Below are positions 60,112-64,000 of a stretch of DNA of 64,000 nucleotides, in pieces; the first letter of the stretch is position 1, and each line of letters starts with the position of its first letter. The stretch spans positions 2,728,001-2,792,000 of the forward strand of contig NZ_CP027482.1 in the NCBI RefSeq assembly GCF_003443875.1, given 5' to 3'. The stretch is from Aeromicrobium sp. A1-2. Its GTDB lineage: Bacteria; Actinomycetota; Actinomycetes; Propionibacteriales; Nocardioidaceae. The notes below the pieces were generated by a model. It made no database searches. It was not told the origin of the DNA and saw only the letters and a program-made list of their open reading frames with translations. Made by a program: the position numbers and the translations under genes.

Positions 60112-60147
60112 ACCCTACTTGAATCCGCGTTCAGGTTCAAGTAACCT
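60112..60147. promoter_or_regulatory. Bidirectional promoter built on a shared palindrome
   Basis: Arms TACTTGAA (60116-60123) and TTCAAGTA (60136-60143). Rightward promoter: TTGAAT (60119-60124), 17 nt, TAACCT (60142-60147). Leftward promoter on the minus strand: TTGAAC (60140-60135), 17 nt, TAGGGT (60117-60112). Each -35 lies in one palindrome arm, so one bound dimer would shut both the MaoC and the hydrolase operons. Confidence 0.72.
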
Positions 60148-60177
60148 GCGCTGCACGCCCACGCCACGGAGGAAGTC

Positions 60178-60666
60178 ATGCCCGAGACCACCGCACCGAT
60201 CCGCCCGACGTCGATCAAGGACCTCCAGGAGCTGGTCGGCACGACCCTCGGCCCGACGGAGTGGCACGACGTCACCCAGGAGCGGATCAACGCCTTCGCC
60301 GACCTCACCGGCGACCACCAGTGGATCCACGTCGACCCCGAGCGGGCGGCCCAGAGCGAATTCGGCTCGACCATCGCCCACGGGCTGTACAGCCTGTCGA
60401 TCGGCCCCCGGTTCATGGAGGATCTGATGGCGTTCGATGGCTTCGCCCACAGCCTCAACTACGGCTACGAGAAGGTGCGCTTCCCCGCCCCCCTGCCGAT
60501 GGGTTCACGCGTTCGCATGCATGCCACGATCCAGTCCGTCGACGACGTCGGCGGTGGCTCGGCCCACATCATCACGACACAGCTCTTCGAGCGCGAGGGG
60601 TCGGACAAGCCGGTCTGCGTCGCGCAGTCGGTCGGTCGCTTCACGGAGTATCCCGCGAAAGCCTGA
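60178..60666 (+). CDS. MaoC-family dehydratase
   Basis: 162 residues, hot-dog fold with hydratase motif NAFADLTGDHQWIHVDPERAA and ... FGSTIAHGLYSLS, containing the catalytic Asp and His. Adds water to an enoyl-CoA, as in beta-oxidation-like steps. GGAGGA 5 nt before the ATG. Faces the hydrolase genes across the shared promoter, which ties CoA-ester chemistry to the hydrolytic steps. Confidence 0.92.
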   Translation: MPETTAPIRPTSIKDLQELVGTTLGPTEWHDVTQERINAFADLTGDHQWIHVDPERAAQSEFGSTIAHGLYSLSIGPRFMEDLMAFDGFAHSLNYGYEKVRFPAPLPMGSRVRMHATIQSVDDVGGGSAHIITTQLFEREGSDKPVCVAQSVGRFTEYPAKA

Positions 60667-60692
60667 GGGTCCGACGTTCCGCGGCTTCCGCG

Positions 60693-60716
60693 GAGGCCGG
60701 GCCACGGCCCGGCCTC
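60693..60716. terminator. Hairpin between convergent maoC-like and tetR genes
   Basis: GAGGCCGGGCC and GGCCCGGCCTC (11-bp arms, 2-nt centre, so about a 10-bp stem) in the 48-bp gap; its right arm reaches the tetR stop codon. Works for both strands. Confidence 0.65.
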
Positions 60717-61350
60717 AGTCGGCGCGCTTGCCCAGGCCCAGCGCGTTGGCCCACAGCCGGGTGCTGGTCTCGACCAGGTCGTCGACCGACCAATTCTCGC
60801 CCAGCGCGAAGCTCGAGTACGCGAGTCGACCGACCATTCCCGAGAGCGCCCGCGCCGTCATCAGCGGTTCGAGCCCGGGATCGACCAGACCCTCCTCCTG
60901 CATGCGCGCGATGCTCTTCGCGTTGCGTCGCGCGAATGCCTCGCCTCGCTCGAGCCGGCGCTGTCGGAAGTCCTCGTCGATCGTGGCGACCTGCTCCTGG
61001 AGCATCATCAGCTTGGCGTTGCGCTTGTAGGTCTGGAAGTAGGCCCGGTTGCTGGCCTCGATGACCGCGACGGGGTCGTCGGTGGTCTCGACATGCGGCA
61101 TGCCCGGGTGGAGCATCTCGTCCTTGGCCGCCTCCATGACGGCAAGGAAGATCTCCTCCTTGCTCACGAAATACGTGTAGAAAGTGCCGGTGGAGCAATT
61201 GGCCTGCGCCGTGATGTCGGCCAGGCGCGAGGCCAGGAAGCCGTCACGCTCGAAGACCACCCTGGCCGCGGCCACGAGTGCCGCTCGGGTACGCACCCCC
61301 CGTGCCGTGGTGGGTGGCTCCTTCGACGCGGTGGTGTCCGACAGCGTCAT
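60715..61350 (-). CDS. TetR-family regulator of the catabolic region
   Basis: 211 residues from ATG 61350, which has AAGGAG 9 nt upstream; earlier ATGs at 61377 and 61383 are in frame. HTH: ALVAAARVVFERDGFLASRLADITAQANCSTGTFYTYFVSKEEIFL; C-terminal domain with a long central helix. Resembles regulators of CoA-ester catabolism. A TACTG/CAGTA palindrome just upstream probably gives self-control. It is the natural candidate for binding the 60.1-kb palindrome, but its own operator differs from it. Confidence 0.88.
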   Translation of the reverse strand: MTLSDTTASKEPPTTARGVRTRAALVAAARVVFERDGFLASRLADITAQANCSTGTFYTYFVSKEEIFLAVMEAAKDEMLHPGMPHVETTDDPVAVIEASNRAYFQTYKRNAKLMMLQEQVATIDEDFRQRRLERGEAFARRNAKSIARMQEEGLVDPGLEPLMTARALSGMVGRLAYSSFALGENWSVDDLVETSTRLWANALGLGKRAD

Positions 61351-61387
61351 CGTCTTCCACTCCTTCCGTTCGGTCATCTTCACTTTG

Positions 61388-61401
61388 TACTGAAACCAGT
61401 A
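61388..61401. promoter_or_regulatory. Small palindrome upstream of tetR
   Basis: TACTG (61388-61392) and CAGTA (61397-61401) around AAAC, in the 30-bp gap between the monooxygenase stop and the tetR start region. Likely regulator-binding site. Confidence 0.45.
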
Positions 61402-61413
61402 TCACGTGGCGCG

Positions 61414-61707
61414 TCAGGCTACCGGGTCGAGCACCCGGACATCGGGCGGACTGGCCAGCTCGGGGCCCATGCGCGCCGCAAGCTCGGTGAAGTGCTCGGA
61501 GGCGCCGTGCGCTCGGAGGTCGTCCTTCGAGGCCCACCGCTCGACCATCATGAGGGTGTCCGCGTGGCGGCGCACCCTGAACAGGTCGTAGCGCAGGCAG
61601 CCCTGCTCGGCACGTACCGTGTCGAGCGCGCCGGCAAGCAGGTCGGCCACGACGTCCCCCCGTCCGGGCAGCGCCTCGATGGTGGCGATGACATCGAGCG
61701 CGGTCAT
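61414..61707 (-). CDS. Antibiotic-biosynthesis-monooxygenase-fold (ABM) protein
   Basis: 97 residues, ferredoxin-like fold with VIATIEALPGRGDVVADLLAG, RAEQGCLRYDLFR and MMVERWASKDDLRAH, the ABM/YgiN pattern. Members are cofactor-free quinol or polyketide monooxygenases, or small heme-handling proteins. ATG overlaps the cyclase-family stop, so the two are coupled. A role in oxidising or protecting an intermediate of the local pathway is likely. Confidence 0.87.
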   Translation of the reverse strand: MTALDVIATIEALPGRGDVVADLLAGALDTVRAEQGCLRYDLFRVRRHADTLMMVERWASKDDLRAHGASEHFTELAARMGPELASPPDVRVLDPVA

Positions 61708-62669
61708 CGGATCACGACCGGGTTCACCGGCGCGCCGGTGCCGCCGACGACCTTCAGCGGTGCCGCGGTGTAGAGGAACGTCCACCTCTGGTCGGCAGCA
61801 CACGCGGCTGCCAGGTCGTCGAGCCAGGCGATCTCGGTGAACGCGACCCCGAGGTTGCGCATCAGTGCGCTGTGCAGCGGCAGCGTGACGCCGGTCCCCG
61901 GTTCGAAGGTGACCTCGTTGGCGATCGTGTCGGTGACCAGGTTCGGGATCTCCATGTCCTGGAACCACTGCACCAGCTCGGGGCTGTAGGTCAGGCCGGG
62001 CTCGAGGAAACCGTCGTAGAACTCCTCCGGTGTCTGCCCGTAGTAGGAACCGATGAAGCCGGTGCGGATCAGCAGGATGTCGTGCTTCTCGATCGTCACG
62101 CCCTGGGCCGCGGCGATCTCCAGCAGATCCTCGTGGGTGAATGTCTCACCCTTGTCCAGGACCGTCTTGCCTCGGTGGCGTGCCACATCGATCAGCACGC
62201 CACGACCCACGATGCCACGTTCGGCAATCGGCAGCACCGACGCCTTCGACATGTCACCTGCCGTCGTCGACGCGTCGTAGCCGTTCCAGATCTGGCCGCC
62301 GTACCAGACATGGCCCAGCGCGTCGTACTGCGTCGAGGCCTGCAGGAACAGCGTCGCGACGTCATCGGCGTAGTGGGCGCCGCCGGGGGTCTCATCACCC
62401 TCGCCGCGCTCGAAGAACGACTCGTCCATGACGTTCTTGCGCTGGATGCTCTCGCGTCCGGGCCACACCGGGTCACCGTCGGGGTTGCCCATGCGAACCT
62501 GCAAGGTGAAGACCTCGCCGGTCTCGACGTGCCCGACACCGCGCAGGATCTCGCCGCTGGTCAGGTAGTTTAGCGAGCCCACCTCGTCGTCGGGACCCCA
62601 CTTACCCCAGTTCTTCGGGGAGTCCTTCAGGAAGTCGCCGACGTACGGCGTCTGGTTCTCGGCGGTCAT
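61704..62669 (-). CDS. Cyclase-family metal-dependent hydrolase
   Basis: 321 residues of the 'putative cyclase' family (kynurenine formamidase-like fold). The metal motif appears as STQYDALGHVWYGG (usual form GTHxDxPxH), with a further His in LPLHSAL. Members hydrolyse amides or lactone-like rings, such as isatin or N-formylkynurenine. GAGGAG 6 nt before ATG 62669. Coupled to the ABM gene and 29 bp after the APH-fold gene. Confidence 0.86.
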   Translation of the reverse strand: MTAENQTPYVGDFLKDSPKNWGKWGPDDEVGSLNYLTSGEILRGVGHVETGEVFTLQVRMGNPDGDPVWPGRESIQRKNVMDESFFERGEGDETPGGAHYADDVATLFLQASTQYDALGHVWYGGQIWNGYDASTTAGDMSKASVLPIAERGIVGRGVLIDVARHRGKTVLDKGETFTHEDLLEIAAAQGVTIEKHDILLIRTGFIGSYYGQTPEEFYDGFLEPGLTYSPELVQWFQDMEIPNLVTDTIANEVTFEPGTGVTLPLHSALMRNLGVAFTEIAWLDDLAAACAADQRWTFLYTAAPLKVVGGTGAPVNPVVIR

Positions 62670-62698
62670 GGTGCTCTCCTCGTAGGTGATGGGTGATG

Positions 62699-63748
62699 TC
62701 AGGTGTCGAGTCCGGCGGCGGCAGCGGTGCGCCACGCCCGGTCCACGAGCTGCTCGATGAAGATCGGCTCGGGCGGTCCGCCGTCGGCCGCGTTGCGCGG
62801 ATCGTCCAGAGAACGCCGCAGCACGCCTTCGCAGATGACCGCGATCTTCCAGAGCCCGAGCACGTGCCAGTAGTCCAGGTCCGCATCGTCGCGCCCGGAG
62901 GCCGCCAGATAGGAATCGCGCAGGGTGGCCCGGTCGACGAAGCCCGGCAGCGCCGAAGCAGCGAACAAGGCGGTGGGTGGGTCGTCGGCCTCCGGCCAGT
63001 AGGCGAGGAGGCTGCCGATGTCGGCGAGCGGGTCGCCGAGGGTGCTGAGCTCCCAGTCGAGCACGGCCCGCACGTCGCCGGTTCCGGGATCCGCGATGAC
63101 GTTGCGGATGTGGAAGTCGCCGTGCACGAGGGTCACCTCGCGCTGCTCGGGCACGCGGCGCCTCAGCAGCTCCGTCATGGCGTCAAGCTGCGGCAGGTCG
63201 CGAGTGCGACTGTCGTCCCACTGCCGCGACCACCGCTTGATCTGCCGTGCGGCATAGGGCGCGTGGCTGGCCAGCCCGTCAAGGCCGACCTCGACGATGT
63301 CGACGTCGTGGATCGCAGCCAACGTCGCGCCCAGGGCAGGTCCGAGAGCGGCCCTCAGGTGCATCGGCAACGTGTCGGAGACCTCGGGCCGGTCGACGAC
63401 CAGTCCGTCAACGTGCTCCATCACCACGACGGGCGACTCCGCCAGCCGATCGTCGACGTACTCACCGAGGACCCGGGGTACGGGGACCCCGGTGTCCTGC
63501 AGGGCCGAGAGGATGCCGAACTCACGGTGCACATCGTGCGCCGACTCGAGCAGGTTCCCACGGGGCGGACGTCGCACGATCCAGCGCCCTGCCCCGGCGT
63601 CTCGGACCAGGTAGGTGAGATTCGACTGGCCCATGCCGACGCGTTCTGCCGTGAGCTCGCCCGACACGTCGACGCCGTCACCGCACATCACCTCGGCCAG
63701 GATCGCAAGGTCGAGTGCGACGTCCTGGGCAACCCGTGTCGTGTCCAT
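62699..63748 (-). CDS. APH-fold phosphotransferase-like protein
   Basis: 349 residues of the aminoglycoside phosphotransferase/choline kinase fold with catalytic loop LVHGDFHIRNVI and metal motif VLDWELSTLGDPLADIG. In catabolic operons of actinobacteria such proteins accompany acyl-CoA dehydrogenases and probably phosphorylate a pathway alcohol rather than a drug. ATG 63748 sits 2 bp behind the stop of the SDR gene. Confidence 0.88.
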   Translation of the reverse strand: MDTTRVAQDVALDLAILAEVMCGDGVDVSGELTAERVGMGQSNLTYLVRDAGAGRWIVRRPPRGNLLESAHDVHREFGILSALQDTGVPVPRVLGEYVDDRLAESPVVVMEHVDGLVVDRPEVSDTLPMHLRAALGPALGATLAAIHDVDIVEVGLDGLASHAPYAARQIKRWSRQWDDSRTRDLPQLDAMTELLRRRVPEQREVTLVHGDFHIRNVIADPGTGDVRAVLDWELSTLGDPLADIGSLLAYWPEADDPPTALFAASALPGFVDRATLRDSYLAASGRDDADLDYWHVLGLWKIAVICEGVLRRSLDDPRNAADGGPPEPIFIEQLVDRAWRTAAAAGLDT

Positions 63749-63750
63749 GG

Positions 63751-64000
63751 TCAGTGACTTCCGGCCGTCGCCATGGCGGCATCGGCTGCTGCGCCCGCGT
63801 TGATCATCTGCCCACCGTCGATGACCAGCGTCTCGCCGGTGATCCACGACGACGCGTCCGACGCGAGGAAGCAAATGGCCGATCCGACGTCGTCCGGCTC
63901 GCCGATGCGACCCAGCGGGGTGCGATCCGCGACGGCCGGCTCATGCTCCTTCCACAGAGCCTCGGCCAGGCGAGTGCGCACGACGCCGGGCGCGACCGCG
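63751..64000 (-). CDS. SDR-family oxidoreductase, C-terminal part
   Basis: Runs in from the right window edge; about 83 residues are seen. [21 protein letters not shown] and [37 protein letters not shown] are the typical last third of a classical SDR; the cofactor loop and YxxxK lie outside. It oxidises or reduces a hydroxy/keto group. Likely first or second gene of the leftward catabolic operon, in tight spacing with the APH-fold gene. Confidence 0.92.
   Translation of the reverse strand, partial: AVAPGVVRTRLAEALWKEHEPAVADRTPLGRIGEPDDVGSAICFLASDASSWITGETLVIDGGQMINAGAAADAAMATAGSH

Noticed and set aside
62699-63748. APH-fold gene considered as an aminoglycoside resistance gene
   Set aside because: Context is a catabolic operon with coupled SDR and hydrolase genes; such APH-fold proteins are common there and the length and motifs fit that group better.

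Overview
The window reads as the chromosome of a high-G+C actinobacterium of the Nocardioidaceae type; an Aeromicrobium-like organism is my best guess, not a proven one. Pointers are a mycothiol synthase, a GlnR-type regulator, an LPXTG surface protein, many GTG starts, start codons placed about 7 nt behind a TANNNT -10 box (leaderless mRNAs), a methyltransferase/flavoprotein pair of the kind that makes 10-methyl (tuberculostearic-type) fatty acids, and gene order shared with mycobacteria (sulfurtransferase - thioredoxin - glnR - mshD; ppk1 - mutT1). There is no phage, plasmid, insertion sequence or CRISPR array.

Layout. 1-3.1 kb: envelope genes (LCP tail, DUF4012 protein, LPXTG protein). 3.1-6.7 kb: a leftward sulfur and redox group (MoaD-like carrier, membrane protein, thioredoxin, DUF4395 protein, rhodanese SseA, DUF1416 protein). 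In its middle lies an unlisted 26-codon leader ORF with a Cys-Cys pair and a third Cys, placed like a cysteine attenuator. 6.7-9.7 kb: glnR, a fused carboxyltransferase and mshD. 9.7-20.8 kb: phosphate block: ppk1 and pstSCAB, each behind 11-nt direct repeats that look like PHO boxes, then a leftward pit/DUF47 pair. 20.8-34.8 kb: mixed housekeeping genes (50-residue protein, lipoprotein beta-propeller, tRNA-Lys, 5'-3' exonuclease, two antiporters, YhhN protein, acyltransferase, epoxide-hydrolase-like protein, large SF2 helicase, DEDDh exonuclease, ExoIII) with two decayed genes at 31.7-33.2 kb. 34.8-41.6 kb: wecB and wecC (UDP-ManNAcA precursors), the 10-methyl fatty acid pair, aroQ, pirin, a small zincin, tRNA-Glu. 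41.9-53.3 kb: transporters (FetB-like, APC, MmpL with its TetR, OpuC-type osmolyte importer), GluQRS and a hydrolase with an Ala at the nucleophile position. 53.3-53.6 kb: tRNA-Asp and tRNA-Phe separated by a strong terminator.

53.7-64 kb is an accessory, catabolic-looking region: SDRs, a fatty-acid-hydroxylase/sterol-desaturase-type enzyme with a TetR, then a phosphotriesterase-like lactonase, two alpha/beta hydrolases, a MaoC dehydratase, another TetR, a small monooxygenase, a metal-dependent cyclase-family hydrolase, an APH-fold protein and the end of an SDR. A 28-bp interrupted palindrome at 60.1 kb forms two face-to-face promoters whose -35 boxes lie in its arms; a near copy lies before the lactonase gene. 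I read this as a co-regulated route for a lactone- or ester-containing compound with CoA-level steps; the substrate cannot be told from sequence.

The observations I rate highest are the cysteine leader/attenuator at 4.8-4.9 kb, the bidirectional operator-promoter with its second copy in the catabolic region, the PHO-box pair linking polyphosphate synthesis to phosphate uptake, a mobile-type repeat inserted in frame in mshD, and the orphan SF2 helicase with an unassigned C-terminal domain.
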